Part shown: in pieces, positions 1 through 11,426 of the stretch
Layout: each line of letters begins with the position of its first letter
Position numbering within the stretch: the first letter of the stretch is position 1
Origin: Leishmania mexicana MHOM/GT/2001/U1103
Taxonomy: Eukaryota; Euglenozoa; Kinetoplastea; Trypanosomatida; Trypanosomatidae
Length of the DNA: 64,000 bases
Direction: 5' to 3'
Assembly (NCBI RefSeq): GCF_000234665.1
Contig: NC_018331.1
Location: 806,001-870,000, forward strand
Notes under the pieces: model-generated
Databases searched by the model: none
What the model saw: the letters and a program-made list of their open reading frames with translations, nothing else
Told to the model about the DNA's origin: nothing
Position numbers and translations under genes: made by a program

Positions 1-3000
1 GCCACCACCAGCATATTACCACGGCCTGCACAACAGGCCACGACAGGACGTCCGGGGGGGAGACGTCGTGTGACTTGCAGTCTTTGGAAATATCATATGG
101 TCGCAACAGTCACAGTAGCCGTCCGCCTCGCTCTCAACGTAGATGTCGGCAAAGGCCGTGCGAAGGTCGCCGCTGACACACCATTGCGGAACGCACAGTC
201 CAGTGATCACTAAGGCTGTCAGCCGCCTCTCCGGACGCAACGCGCAACAGCGCACACCATACGAGCTGATGGTTTACCTTCGGGGTCAGCGAGGACGTCG
301 GGTGCACCGTCGATTGACCCGTTCCATCGCTGCCGTCTGAACGACGATGAGCACTCCCCTGGCGAGGCGAGCTTCAGCCACAGGTGCGCCAGGCACTGTC
401 CGCTGTTATCTTACACCACCGCGGTGGAGACTACCATCATGTCCGAGGCCACATGGACCGTCCTCGTGCAAGAGAGCAAGCCTTTCGGGGGCAGTCGAAT
501 AATGGCCGGTAGGTGAAAAACACAGCGACGAAAAAGCGGTGGAGCAGGAGATCTTGGCAGAGGAGCGGAGTCGTGCAGTGTCCAGGTTGATGGAAAAAGA
601 AGGAGGAGGGCGGGCGAGCGGGGGTTCATAGTGAGACGAACAGTCCGAAAACGGTGACCATGCGCGCAAAGAGGAGCACGCGCTGCGCATGGAGGGTCGA
701 CACACACACACACACGCACACGTGCGCACACGCGCGAGGACCGCAGCGACGAGCAGCAGGTCAACCGGTAAGAGAGAGTGGCAGAGGGAAGAGAGAGGTA
801 AGATGACGGTACAGTAGGTGGGAGGCCGAGAGTGCGAGGAAAACCGCCGCAGAGAAACCACTGCGATACCACGCCAAGGGGACAGATGACATGGTGCACA
901 AGTCGGATGTCGCGACTGCTCGGGAGCAGCGGCGACGAAACGCTGCGCTTCCTCCTTCGGCGCGAATGCTGGCACGCGCATCAGCAAGCGTTGGGATACA
1001 CACGGCAACATGAAGGGAGGGGGGCTATTTGATTGCCAGCCTGAGAGAAAGAGAGAAATATACTCCCAGCGTCACCTCCGTCGCCCGTGACGTGTGAAAA
1101 GTAAACGATACGGCCGCGTGTGCGCAGGGCGGGACGCTGCCACGCACCATGGCAGACACACCCAAGCCTATTATTGTCGGTGTCCAAGACCACACACACA
1201 CACAAGAGCAAGTCTAAAACAAAAAGCAGTCGATGAAGGGAAGGTGAAAAGATAAGCACCATGCGCAACGGTCCTCCGAATACGAGCGTGCGACGCAACC
1301 AAACCAAAGAAGACCTTGGTCGCTGAAGAGGGCAGCGTGGGGCGGGGGGGGGGCAAGACGATGGCACAGATGGACAGCGGAGCGGGCCCTCAAGGCAGCG
1401 AGCCGCACACACACCCACACACACACGGACACACGTAGAGTGAGAGCGAGAGAGAGCGACAATAGAAATTACTACGAACCCATGGAAGAAAGCAAGGAAA
1501 AAAAAAGAGATACCAAGATATACGCGCACAAAGGCGAAGCGCGCCAGCACGACCTCATCACACGCCACTCCACCCCCTGCACTCGCCCCGTCCGAGGGAG
1601 CAGCATCACAGGAAGTGAAAGCACAAACCCGAGCAATGGGGAAGAAATAACATAGACTATAAGACTCATATCCAAAAGCATCCGCCAAGCGCCGCAGAGC
1701 AGCAGCAATGGCGAAATATTCAGATATATCCAGAGATAGACACGCACACACATAAATATATATATATATATACACACACGAGACAAGGCGACAAGGACAC
1801 AATCCATGTGGAAAAGCAAACAGCACGCGGTGGTGAAGAGGGGGGAGGGGAGGGGAGGAGGTGGCGTCAGAAGGTGATGAGGCGACAGTGATAAACGAAA
1901 AACAAAAGCGGAAAGGGCAGCCGCTGCTGCCCTAGCAGTAGCGAACAACAAGAAGGCACACCGACCCTCCCCCTTTCATGCCCCCACCCACCCACTCACC
2001 CTTGAGCCCGTCCACCGAACACCCTCACCTCCACCTTCCCTCTCGCCCCTCGCGACCTCCTCGACTACCGCGCCTGCCTTTCTCTTTTCCTTTTCAACGT
2101 ACCCTCCCCATCCCCTCTCCTACTCCACCCACGAGCAAGTCCGCCAACACACGCATGCACAGCCACCGCCCACCAGCCTCTGCCGCACTGCGGGCTACAT
2201 CCTCGTCGTCGAGGAAGAGCCGTCCTGCCCTCGAATCGGGCTCTTCCTGCCCCTCCCCCTCCCTTCTTCGCATACCTGCAGCCCGATCGGCGCCACACGG
2301 ACCTGGCTGCAATGCACGCCTTAACCCACCTGGCCGACGGCAGCGGCCTGCTCGAGGGCGGAGGCGGTGGCATACGTCGTGCTGCTAGTAAGGGCTGGTC
2401 TACGTGCATGCCCGATGGGCTCGAGGAGGAGGTTGGCCAGCCTCAGGTCACGGCCCTCTGCGACCATGTGTGCCGCTGCCTGCACGCCGAGCCGCTGCTT
2501 TTTCCCCCTTCATACACCTGCTGAATGGTCGACCCGATGCGTGGCGAGCCAGCACAAAGGTAACCAGCACGACCGCACGTCCCTCCGGCACGGCGCCAGC
2601 ACCGACACGTCCACCGGCACCACGAATCCGCCAGTCGTACCCCCGAGGGCAGTCTGTGCAGGCTGCTTGGCTTCCCCACAAAGAGTCTGTGCACTGGGCC
2701 CTGTGATGCCACAGACTGAGGTGGCCGGCAGCATCAAGAGCACGTGGAGAGCGGCAAAATAACGAGGGCGCGAGAAACGGGCGAGCGAACTGAGAGAGCG
2801 CCGCACAAACAGCCTATCCGATTCCTTTCGCTACGATCACGCTGTACGCGACACCCTGCGTGCATGCGTGTGTCGCTGGTGTGATCGACAACCGCCACCG
2901 TCCCCCGGCTCTGCCCTCCCCGCCCCAAAGTAGAGAAGCGGCGGGAACGCGCTTACCCGCATCCTGCTCGTCCTCTGCCGCTGCGCCGTCGCATGGTCCG

Positions 3001-3027
3001 AAGACGACACAGAAAGCAGAGCACCCC
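1..3027. other. Long non-coding spacer, 3' side of the 4-TM gene
   Basis: No credible gene was found. The minus-strand reading frames here are biased translations of CA/GA-rich DNA. The stretch contains (CA)n near 703-720 and 1192-1202, a (TA)n tract near 1754-1772, GA-rich tracts, and one copy of a 516-bp dispersed repeat at 1969-2484. It lies downstream of the gene ending at 3028, so it probably holds that gene's 3' UTR and polyadenylation region. Confidence 0.6.
1969..2484. repeat. 516-bp dispersed repeat, copy 1
   Basis: This block matches 29987-30502 at a constant offset of 28,018. I saw one difference by eye (T at 1996 against C at 30014). The flanks are unrelated on both sides, so the edges are sharp. 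The length is close to the roughly 0.55 kb known for Leishmania SIDER retroposons. The near-identity is unusual for those old elements, so a recent copy or gene conversion is equally possible. The plus strand has open stretches suggesting an old coding remnant. I do not recognise the source. Confidence 0.8.
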
Positions 3028-4125
3028 TCAGGAGCACGAGTTCAGCGTGGTTTGCGAGTTTGGAATGATCTCCATCTCGCGATCGCCCTCCCTGTCGGCA
3101 GCGCTGTATCGCGGCTTGGACAGATAGTCGGTCGCCGAGTTCGCTTTTGCAAGCTGGTCACCAGAGCTGGCGGCCTCGTCTTGGGTCGGAAGTATATCGA
3201 CTGCGCGGCTACGGGACGCATGAATGAGCTGGCAGCGCGGCATGTTTCGATGGGAACCAATATACAGCATATGGAATGCCATGTAGCCGTAAAAGAGAAG
3301 CTGAAGAACTCTCAATACCAACGCGAAGAGGGTCTCGCAGAAGCCCTTCCCATATGTGACGGTCTCGCCACTCGCCACGGCAATACTGTGCATCCACCTC
3401 ATGTTGTACACAGTGCCGCTCTGCAGGATTAGGCTGAGGGTTAACATGAAGCACTGCAAGCACGAGAATCGCGTGTTTCGCGACCGTCGTGACCGCTCAT
3501 TCACCTCGAACCCGCAGCACGGACCCCACATACCCTCGTCCTTGAAAGCGCTCGGCTCACCACTAGCGCTGTACACGCGTCCATCATCGTGCACCTGCGC
3601 GCCGTACAGCACCAGCAGTTCCCGGTTGAACAACTCTTCGCCCACGCGCGCCCGCTGGTCACATCGCACGCAGAGCGCCACGACAATAGAGAGGATGAGT
3701 GAAAAAACGAAGAGTACGATGATCAACACCGAGTACGCAATCAGTGATCCGTTTCGGCCGGGCGGGTCCGTCATGGACCCGCCGTGGCCGCCCAACATGG
3801 CGAAATATCTCCGTTTGTGCACAGTGATGAATGGCGTGCACAAGCCTAGAAACACGAGAAGGAAAACGCCCACCTCCAGCAGCACCAACAGCACTGCACT
3901 AAGCATGCGGCGGTTGTACAAGTTCGGCGCCAGCGAGTACGTTGGATGCACTACCAAGTACTTCTCGCCGCTCATCCCGATAGCCAAGTGGTTCTGTTCG
4001 CGTGCCTCCATGGAAAGGGTGGAGTGGCGGATCCCAGGCCGTATCACAGCTATCGGGATGGCCGCCACCGCCTCCGTGTCGTGGGTTGACATTACGCAAG
4101 AATGCAGGCGTGGTGTGGGATGCAC
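3028..4125 (-). CDS. Four-TM membrane protein, function unknown
   Basis: The predicted 365-residue protein has four clear hydrophobic segments at about residues 75-97, 127-152, 220-241 and 264-289. The N-terminus of about 70 residues and the C-terminus of about 75 residues are hydrophilic. A hydrophilic loop with a Cys-Cys pair (about 203-204) and a basic patch separates segments 2 and 3. The topology recalls amastin or claudin-like four-span proteins, but no diagnostic amastin signature was recognised. A second in-frame ATG at 4092 (residue 12) is an equally good start. It is the last gene of the unit inside this window, downstream of the unrecognised basic protein at 5049-5828. The reading frame and TM pattern are strong; the function is open. 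Confidence 0.8.
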   Translation of the reverse strand: MHPTPRLHSCVMSTHDTEAVAAIPIAVIRPGIRHSTLSMEAREQNHLAIGMSGEKYLVVHPTYSLAPNLYNRRMLSAVLLVLLEVGVFLLVFLGLCTPFITVHKRRYFAMLGGHGGSMTDPPGRNGSLIAYSVLIIVLFVFSLILSIVVALCVRCDQRARVGEELFNRELLVLYGAQVHDDGRVYSASGEPSAFKDEGMWGPCCGFEVNERSRRSRNTRFSCLQCFMLTLSLILQSGTVYNMRWMHSIAVASGETVTYGKGFCETLFALVLRVLQLLFYGYMAFHMLYIGSHRNMPRCQLIHASRSRAVDILPTQDEAASSGDQLAKANSATDYLSKPRYSAADREGDREMEIIPNSQTTLNSCS

Positions 4126-5048
4126 TCGTAAGTCGCCCTGAGATGTGAGAGAAGCCGGAGTGGGTACAAGAGAGACGCGGGCAAGGTATCACGCAAGAGA
4201 AGGTCTCGTGAGCGTAGGTGCTATCACGACCGAGACGAGGTGCAGAGGACGGGTCCGTGTTGTTGAGCACGGCGTATCATCACCATGGCAAGCACACATG
4301 CACAATCAACGTTGTAGCACGACGAGGTGACACCGTAGAGGAAGCGAGGGGAAGGGAGGACGAAAAAAGAGAGAGGGGAGGGGGCGGGGGGTGGCAGGGA
4401 GGAGATAGAAGTAAAATAATAGCGTTGTGGGCAAGTGTGTCACGGATGGTGCACGCACGGTGCGCATGTGACTATCGTATCTCCACTACGGGGTGGGGGT
4501 GTCGCGTGGTGGCGCCATCGACAGAAGAACGGAGCAGATGGGGCTAAAAGAAAGCGAGTCACGCATGCCTCTTTGGGCCCCTCGTGGTCTCCGTATCCGC
4601 CGCAGGACGAGACATGTACACATGCACACAACCACAAGGGTAAAGAGTATGGTGAGAGGCATTCTTTCAGGGGGGAAGGGAGCTCGCAGGTGCAAGAGCA
4701 AGAGAGACCAGAAAGCTTTGTCGGACACAAAAGCGAAGCGTGCGATCACACCATGTGAGCAAGAGACCCATGGCTCAGCTATACATCGAAGAGTGCCGGA
4801 CCCTCCCTCTACAAAGCGATCCGCAGTGGTGAGAAACGACGACGGCCCGGGCAGAGAGAGGGAGAGGGCGCCATACACGGTGTGCAGGCAAAGACATCAG
4901 AAGTTGCGAAATACGGTTGGAGAGAGCGAACAAGCTACGTAGGCAGCATCATGGCACGCCTTCCCTCCCTCCCCCCACCACCACCCACCTCAATCCACCA
5001 ACAGCTCAAGAGCATGGGCAAGCACCTCACCCACTCTTCCCCCATGTG
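4126..5048. other. Intergenic spacer
   Basis: GA-rich and G-rich DNA with short CA tracts; no gene seen. On the minus strand the GA-rich stretches read as polypyrimidine, as expected for the trans-splicing signal of the 3028 gene and the 3' UTR of the 5049 gene. Confidence 0.5.
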
Positions 5049-5828
5049 CTATCGAAGCTGCCACGTAAGGATGTTATACTCCGTTGAGTTCATCTGCCGG
5101 TCGAGGAAACGCTGGCGTGCGGCGTAGCGGGTGCGCACGTCACAGTTGCGATCCATCACCAGCTTCTCCGCCTCCGCTGTGTAACATTGGTGGGTAATAG
5201 GATCACGGTCGTCTTGCTCGCGATTGCTGCGCGCTGTGCCAGCTACGTTGGCGAGTCGCCTACACTCTGCTTCAAAGGCGGCGTTGCGGGAGGCTTGTAG
5301 CGTCGCCTCGCGTGATGCCGCCCGCTCGCGGCGAGCCTGCTGGTGTCCACGAAGCTTTTGACGCTCGCGCACGCGCTCCTGACGAAGAGCAGCATCCGCC
5401 GTCATGTCAGGATCAAGTCGTTCTGCATCCGCTAAAAAGGCATCGCCGCCTCGTCCGCTGTCACGGCGCATGCGCGGGTTGTGTTGCTGCTGCTGCAGTA
5501 GATTCGGTGGTCCCACTCTGTGGAGTGCAGAAGCGGTGGCGGGGCCCACTGCGCGGTGGTTTGATGATGTACATGGTGAAGTCCCAGGAGTGCTCCTTGA
5601 ATTCACCGAGGGGCCCGGTGAGAGAAAGGCAGAAGAGCGCGACAAGTGCGCCGCGGTGCTGCTCGCGCCGGGTCGTGTTGCTGTGACTTCCGGCTCTGAG
5701 CACAGCGGGAGAGGAATGATCGGGTGTTTATAGCCGGGTGGATGCTGCAGCACCTCTGCCTGGTGCTTGCGGACACCGCGGTACGGAATCGGCTTTAGAT
5801 GGAAAGGGGGCTCGTTGCCGAACAGCAT
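5049..5828 (-). CDS. Unrecognised basic, Arg-rich protein
   Basis: The open frame runs further, to 6110, but the upstream part translates a (GT)n microsatellite (5872-5891) into a His-Thr run. I therefore place the start at the ATG at 5828, giving 259 residues. The N-terminus (NEPPFHLKPIPYRG) looks conserved and structured. The middle is Ser/Pro-rich with a short Gln run. From about residue 125 the protein is strongly charged (Arg/Glu/Ala) and probably a long helix or coiled coil, ending in a Tyr- and Trp-containing tail. No domain is recognised. It lies between the CRK9-type kinase and the four-TM gene. Such helical proteins are common among trypanosomatid cytoskeletal proteins, but that is only a guess. 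Confidence 0.7.
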   Translation of the reverse strand: MLFGNEPPFHLKPIPYRGVRKHQAEVLQHPPGYKHPIIPLPLCSEPEVTATRPGASSTAAHLSRSSAFLSPGPSVNSRSTPGTSPCTSSNHRAVGPATASALHRVGPPNLLQQQQHNPRMRRDSGRGGDAFLADAERLDPDMTADAALRQERVRERQKLRGHQQARRERAASREATLQASRNAAFEAECRRLANVAGTARSNREQDDRDPITHQCYTAEAEKLVMDRNCDVRTRYAARQRFLDRQMNSTEYNILTWQLR

Positions 5829-7423
5829 GATGTATGTCACACACTCAATGTGCTCTGCCTCTGTGCATGCGTGTGTGTGTGTGTGTGTGTGCGTGGAGGG
5901 GGTAGGGTCAGGGGAGGGGAGGATGTCAATGGGAGGTTGAGAGACGAGAGAGCACTGGAGCTGGTGAGAGGATGGGCAGAAGAGCGGAAGACGGCATCGC
6001 AACGCACATCGACGAAAGGAAGAGAAGGGGCGGGGAGGCGTCCGTGTGGAGACAGCGGGTTCAGATCGCCAAAGGAGTGAGAGGAGAGGAGGGGGGCGGG
6101 GGAGGCGCAACCGCTCCCTCTTCGGCAGTCACCCGTCACTGCCGTCGTTGATGCATCCCTTTCTTTCTATTTTTTTACTTCTCTCTCGTCCTCTCGTGCC
6201 GCCCTCCCTCCCTCCCTCCACGACGATGTGGCATCACACGCCGCGTGATCATTGCCAATGGAATGCGCTGCGTATAGGAGCGTGTGTGGCAAGAGGGGCG
6301 GCAGCCGTTGCTCCCTTTTTTGACCGACGAGCACGTCGCATGATGCGCCGCGCCTCCGCCTTTCGTGCGTTTTTTTGTTTGTTTGTCGTTGTTGTTGTTC
6401 ACTCGGATGTCTACGCATGTCGCCTGCGCAGCTCCTGCTTACCCTCACACACACACACACACACACTCACACTCATACACTCACATACACAAAGTCTTCG
6501 CCTCGAAGAGGTACAAGAGGAGGAGGAAGAGAGAGACAGGGCCAAAGCGGTGGCCGGAAAGAGCATCAACGACACCATCGTTAACCTGATGATGAGACCA
6601 ACACACACACACACACACATACATATACAGCGCACCAGCACCACGAAAAGCGGTGGAGTGCGCGCAACAGAAGGATGACGAAGAGGATCAACGAGGGAAG
6701 GGGGGAGGGAGCAAAGAAAAAGCAACGTACCCGTACACACAGAGAGAGAGACTTGCAAAGGCAAGAGAGAAAAGACAACGGTTTCGGCAATGCGGAAGGA
6801 AAGTGGGGGAGAACGGCGGCAGTGGCACAGGTGGGTGGCAGTGCCACAAATGGGAGTCGAGAATCGGAGAGAGGGTGAGAGTGAGAAGCGGAGGGGGTTG
6901 AGGAAAGGGCGGATGATGGGGGAGGGAGAGGAAGGGTTGCGGCAGACACATTGCTCACGCACACGCTCACATACACACGGTCGCGTCAGCGGTGTCGGGA
7001 ATCTCTGAGGAAGTAGAACGGTGCAATGGCAACCAATGAGTTGGGAAGGTGAAACCCCTGCGCAAGCCTCAACATGTGCCTCATGGCTCTGCCTCTCTGC
7101 CTCTCTCTCTCGTGCGTGCGTGCGTGCGTCGGTCTCAAAGCGCCTCACCGAGTGGCGCAAGAGCAGGGAAGGGGAGGAAGAGAAAAAGCAACTGAACCTC
7201 ATCGCCACCGCGACTACCACAACACCGCCACCTACCGCGGTGGCAGCGGAGGCAGGCAGCAACAGGAGGAGAGCGCACACAGACACGGGCACACGCTCCA
7301 TCCCACTTGCACGCACCCGCACACGCGCTCACATGGAAGATTGGGGGGAGGTTGGCGTTGAAAGAGGACCACACAAGTCGAGCAGCCACTACCGACAGGG
7401 CGTGTTGGGGGGGGGGGGCCATC
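5829..7423. other. Intergenic spacer with CA/GT microsatellites
   Basis: No gene recognised. It holds (GT)n at 5872-5891, (CA)n near 6448-6467 and 6600-6619, and long GA-rich tracts. A 12-G run at 7407-7418 sits just inside the adjoining 5' edge. This is the 5' region of the 5049 gene and the 3' UTR side of the kinase gene. Confidence 0.5.
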
Positions 7424-10345
7424 TCACGCATCTCGGTCTTGGCTCGCGAGGAGCCGCACTTGTCGCCCCACTCGCTCCGCCTCTGCATCACTGTCGTCAT
7501 CATCTTCGGCCTGGTCCCGCGTGCTGCGCCGCGTGTGCAGCTGCAGCCGTTGCTCCCCTTCGTCCTCCTCTGCGAGGTCCCCATCGCTGCCGCTGTAGTC
7601 ACGGGTACCGATGGCCTGCTGGTATCGGTCGCCAACAATGTCGCTCACGACAACGTTACGGCTGCTTCCAGGGAACGTATTTGGTGAGGCGCTCGCCAGC
7701 GGCGCTGCAGCAGTCGCACCTTCACACGCCGATGAGACGGCTCCGACAGTCACCTCCACTCCGCTGGGAATGTCTGCCACATGCTGCATAGCTGGTGGTA
7801 CAGTCGCCGAAGACGGCCGTCCAGTTGTACCTGGTGCCATCTGCATTGTCGTGGAAGGGCCATCCTGAGACCCCCGGCTCCCAGGCTGATCGCGCCGATC
7901 CTCGCGAACAAGTGCTGAGGCGGGCATGGCATGACCAGCAACAGTGGCAGCATCCATCCACGGCATCGGCTTCATCAGCTCTGCCGGCGCACATGGCAGC
8001 GGTTCCTCCTTGAAGAATGAATGCTGCAGAGCCTCGGCGGCAGATGGGCGGCGGCGCGGGTTCCACTGCAGCACCGACGCGAGCAGATCCACCCCGCTTT
8101 CAGGCAACAGCGCACCCTCCGCCGCCACCGGAACATCGCCGTGCGCTACGGTGGGGAGGACAGCGCCACGTTGGAAGAGGCTCGCCAGCCGCGACGTGCG
8201 GTTCCAGCGCGGCAGCGACTGCATCATTGTCTTCGTCTGGGGAAGGTGATACAAACCAGGGAACGACTCCTCCGTCGGAATACCTAGCACCTCACACACG
8301 GCCAGCAGGTGGTGACTGTCGGTCGAGGCGTGGAAAAGCGGGCGTCGCAGGAAGAGTTCGGCAAAGATGCACCCGACCGACCAGATGTCCATTTTATGAG
8401 AGTAGTCAACGACACCAAAGTGCAGCTCTGGCGCGCGATACATGAGCGTCACAACGGTGGGGGTGAGCGCCTGGCCTTCACGGTAGAGGCGACCAAGGCC
8501 GAAGTCGCACACCTTCACGTAGCCATCCTCGCCAAGCAGCACGTTCGACGTCTTCAGGTCGCGGTGGAGAATGCGGCTGTCGTGCAGAAACGCCACGGCG
8601 CGCAAGATTTGGTACACAATGGACTTGGCGCGTGCCACGTAGCTCACCGCCGCCTGCGGATGCGCGTTGCGTGGGGTGATGTGGAAGTACGGCACCTGTG
8701 CACTCGCATAAGAAGACTTGCAGTCGCCGCCGTCGCCGTGCAGCTCTGCCACAGTCGCGTACCGCCGCATGTAGCTCCCCAGGTCGTAGGGACAGTAGTC
8801 CATTACAAGGAAGACGTCCTTCGCCTTGCTTGCAGCGCCGACGGCGGCCAGCGGTCGTGTGACAGCAGCGTCCTGAGCAGTGCCTTTCTCACTTGTAGTT
8901 TGAGCTTGCGTGGCGGGGCGGGCCTCCTCCCGCTGCGGCAGTGGCTCTTCGGCGTTGTCGATCTTTTCCTTCTTCGCTAAGCTTTGCCCCGTTGTGTCCT
9001 CCGCCGTGGAGCGAAGCCGGCGAAGGGCGCGATCGCACACCACGGCCTCCTCTGTGTGCTGCTCGGTTGATGGCGACTCCGACGACGAGGACGAGGGGGG
9101 TGACTCCGACGACGACGAGGAGGACGAGCACGATTTGGGTGGTGATTCCAGGCGGCGCGGGACCGGCGTCGGGTCTAGCAAGACGAGCTCCAGCGCACCC
9201 ATGATGTTGGGGTGCTGCAACCGCAGCAGCAGATCGATCTCTCGCATCAAGTACGGCGGAAGCCCCACCTGCGAGTCCTCTAGCCACATCTTTTTTATGT
9301 GCTTCAGAGCATATGTGCGCACGTGCGCTCGCGGTGGAGCGGCTGACGAGGCGGCTGAGCCCTGTCGAGTCACGCGGTGGCGAGATTGTTGCCGATGCTG
9401 CCGCTCGTAGTCCGCCGTGGTGACCGCGCGGAAGACGACGCCGTACACACCCTGTGAGATGCGGCCGACGCGAGTGTAGTAGTTCACATCCCGGCAGATG
9501 GGTCGAACGGCGCCGGAGACATCAACGCGGGCCATGGCGCAGGCAGTATTGTACGCTGCATCATCAAACAAGGAAGCGCTAGATGGGTGAAGAGAAGAGA
9601 CCGACGCGCCAGCAGCAGTGGCAGTGCCGGTGGTGCTGGATGACGCGCTCTCCACTGTCGTCTTCTGGGGCATCGGCGGAGGCCCTTGCGCTGCCAGCAC
9701 CTCTCGAAGACGTACGACAGCCTTCGCCACCACAATAGGGTGGCTCTCCCTCCCGCTGCTGTCACGGCCGGCGCCCGGGATCTTTGCAGAAGCACTGCTC
9801 GACGTATTCACGTCACGGGCATCGCCCCCAGTCGTGTCAATGCTGTCAACCGCTTCCTTCATCATGGGCACCACGGCACCATTAAGGCTTTCGGAAGCAG
9901 CAGCAGCAGCAGCGGCAACCGTTGACGGTGAACCGCGCTGGTGATCGCTGAGGAGCGTGTTGAGGACCGGCACGACCATGTCGCATGTGAAGGACACACA
10001 GAGTGGATCCTTTGCGTTGTCACGGTACTCAAGCCGCGCCGAGGACGGAGAGGCGAACACGGGCGGCGGGGCCGGCACCGTCACACCCGTCAGCAACGAT
10101 GACGACACGACCCCGCCGCCACTACCCGCGGTATCCGCGTCAGCGACGCTCGACACGGGTGCGTCTCTGCTCGCGGCGTTTGCAGCAGAGACGGTGGTGA
10201 TCGCGTTGGTCACTGCTGGTGGTGCGGCGGCAGCGGCGGCAGCGGCGGCGGCCTTCTCCTGCCGCACCTTTCGCATGCGCTCCAAGAGCGAGTTGACCTG
10301 CATGGCGTTGGGCGCGGTGCTCTCTACGTATGAGTGCGACCACAC
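7424..10345 (-). CDS. CRK9: CDC2-related kinase, CRK9 type
   Basis: A 973-residue Ser/Thr kinase of the cyclin-dependent family. The catalytic domain spans about residues 288-778. It has a Gly-loop (GRISQGVYG), ATP-binding Lys348 (YALKHIKK), a cyclin-binding alpha-C helix of PITSLRE type (PPYLMREIDLLLRL, Glu368), HRDLKTSN at 594-601, DFG at 614-616, a T-loop ending in APE, and subdomain XI Arg. A Ser/Glu-rich insertion of more than 100 residues separates beta-4 from beta-5. The N-terminal 285 residues and C-terminal 195 residues are low complexity. Large extensions plus this insertion are typical of CRK9. In T. brucei CRK9 is needed for Pol II phosphorylation and spliced-leader trans-splicing (family knowledge). 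Kinase identity is certain; the CRK9 assignment is likely. CRK12 or a CDK10/11-like kinase is the alternative. Confidence 0.9.
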   Translation of the reverse strand: MWSHSYVESTAPNAMQVNSLLERMRKVRQEKAAAAAAAAAAPPAVTNAITTVSAANAASRDAPVSSVADADTAGSGGGVVSSSLLTGVTVPAPPPVFASPSSARLEYRDNAKDPLCVSFTCDMVVPVLNTLLSDHQRGSPSTVAAAAAAASESLNGAVVPMMKEAVDSIDTTGGDARDVNTSSSASAKIPGAGRDSSGRESHPIVVAKAVVRLREVLAAQGPPPMPQKTTVESASSSTTGTATAAGASVSSLHPSSASLFDDAAYNTACAMARVDVSGAVRPICRDVNYYTRVGRISQGVYGVVFRAVTTADYERQHRQQSRHRVTRQGSAASSAAPPRAHVRTYALKHIKKMWLEDSQVGLPPYLMREIDLLLRLQHPNIMGALELVLLDPTPVPRRLESPPKSCSSSSSSSESPPSSSSSESPSTEQHTEEAVVCDRALRRLRSTAEDTTGQSLAKKEKIDNAEEPLPQREEARPATQAQTTSEKGTAQDAAVTRPLAAVGAASKAKDVFLVMDYCPYDLGSYMRRYATVAELHGDGGDCKSSYASAQVPYFHITPRNAHPQAAVSYVARAKSIVYQILRAVAFLHDSRILHRDLKTSNVLLGEDGYVKVCDFGLGRLYREGQALTPTVVTLMYRAPELHFGVVDYSHKMDIWSVGCIFAELFLRRPLFHASTDSHHLLAVCEVLGIPTEESFPGLYHLPQTKTMMQSLPRWNRTSRLASLFQRGAVLPTVAHGDVPVAAEGALLPESGVDLLASVLQWNPRRRPSAAEALQHSFFKEEPLPCAPAELMKPMPWMDAATVAGHAMPASALVREDRRDQPGSRGSQDGPSTTMQMAPGTTGRPSSATVPPAMQHVADIPSGVEVTVGAVSSACEGATAAAPLASASPNTFPGSSRNVVVSDIVGDRYQQAIGTRDYSGSDGDLAEEDEGEQRLQLHTRRSTRDQAEDDDDSDAEAERVGRQVRLLASQDRDA

Positions 10346-11426
10346 GTGTTCCTTGCCCCCGCAAGTTGTTCTTAACTTTTATCCTTGTCTTCTCACCCTC
10401 CGTCAGCGCATGCGCAGCCGCCCCACGATGCGGAGCCGCGGCTACGAAACCTATAATACCAAAGCGAATAGAGGGCACAGAGATATGACGCACCGATGGA
10501 AGGTGCGCGCTGCCACTCCATGAAGGGTGCCGTCCGCAAGCACCACGGGAGGGGAGGGTGGGCGTGATTCGCATGTGTGGGCGAGCGGAGCAGAGGCAAA
10601 AGAAGAATGAGGGCGGTATGGAGACGAGGACGTGTCAGAGAGAGGCAGGCGAAGATGCCCACACACGCACACGCGAGCACGCATGTATGTAAGCATCGCG
10701 TCAGCAGCACTGCCTGCTGGTGAGAAGGGTTTCGCGCCCCCCCCCCTCGTCCTGGCTGGAGCGGTGCTTCGCTCGGCACCTTCCCTTCCCCCACTGTCGA
10801 CCACTCGTCCTATGTCTTCAGCGCTGCACCGTGCATAGTCACCTGCTGGCGCGCGCGGCCGTGCGCTCGTTTTCTTGTTGTTTTCACGTTGTCCCAGCCT
10901 CCTGCTGTGGTTGGCGAAGCGATGCAGTGTAACGCAGGAAATCCGTACTACACGCACCCGCACACCCAAGAGCAAACAAGTACATCTATCGGCCCAAGGA
11001 CTGGGGTACACACGGAAAAGGGTGCGCAAGTGATGAGTGGGGGGAGGAGGGGGTGCACGGATGGCGGCACGGTACACATCAAGACGAAAGGCGTTGGCGC
11101 GTATATATATACATACATGTGTCTGTTCTCCCGCCTCCAGGTGGTCAGAGAAGCACCCCGTTACTGCGATACGGAAGGAAGATACGTGAGATAGCGAAAG
11201 AGAGAGAGAGTTCGCCACGCGCGCACGAATGCAGCGTGGCTGTCTTGTGCACGTATGCAGAGAACAACAAGGATGAACGGGAACGAAAAAATGAGGAGGA
11301 GGTAAACCGCAGAGCCGCACCACACCAAAGAAACGCTCACGACAGCAGAGCTGCAGGCACACACACACACACCGACACGCGAGCATACACAAGCACCAAC
11401 CGCAGCAGTTTAGACTCGCTTTCCTA
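10346..11426. other. Intergenic spacer
   Basis: Between the kinase start and the stop of the AK7-like gene. It contains short CA tracts (about 10660 and 11359), a C-rich run near 10737-10746 and a short (TA)n near 11101-11110. No gene or stable RNA was recognised. Confidence 0.5.

Noticed and set aside
16..340. Overlapping short frames at the left edge, considered as a retroelement reverse-transcriptase remnant
   Set aside because: A short Val-Pro-Gln match is too weak, and no RT catalytic motif is present.
981..1826. Minus-strand 281-residue frame
   Set aside because: Composition follows TA and CA repeats and C-rich DNA; no conserved pattern.
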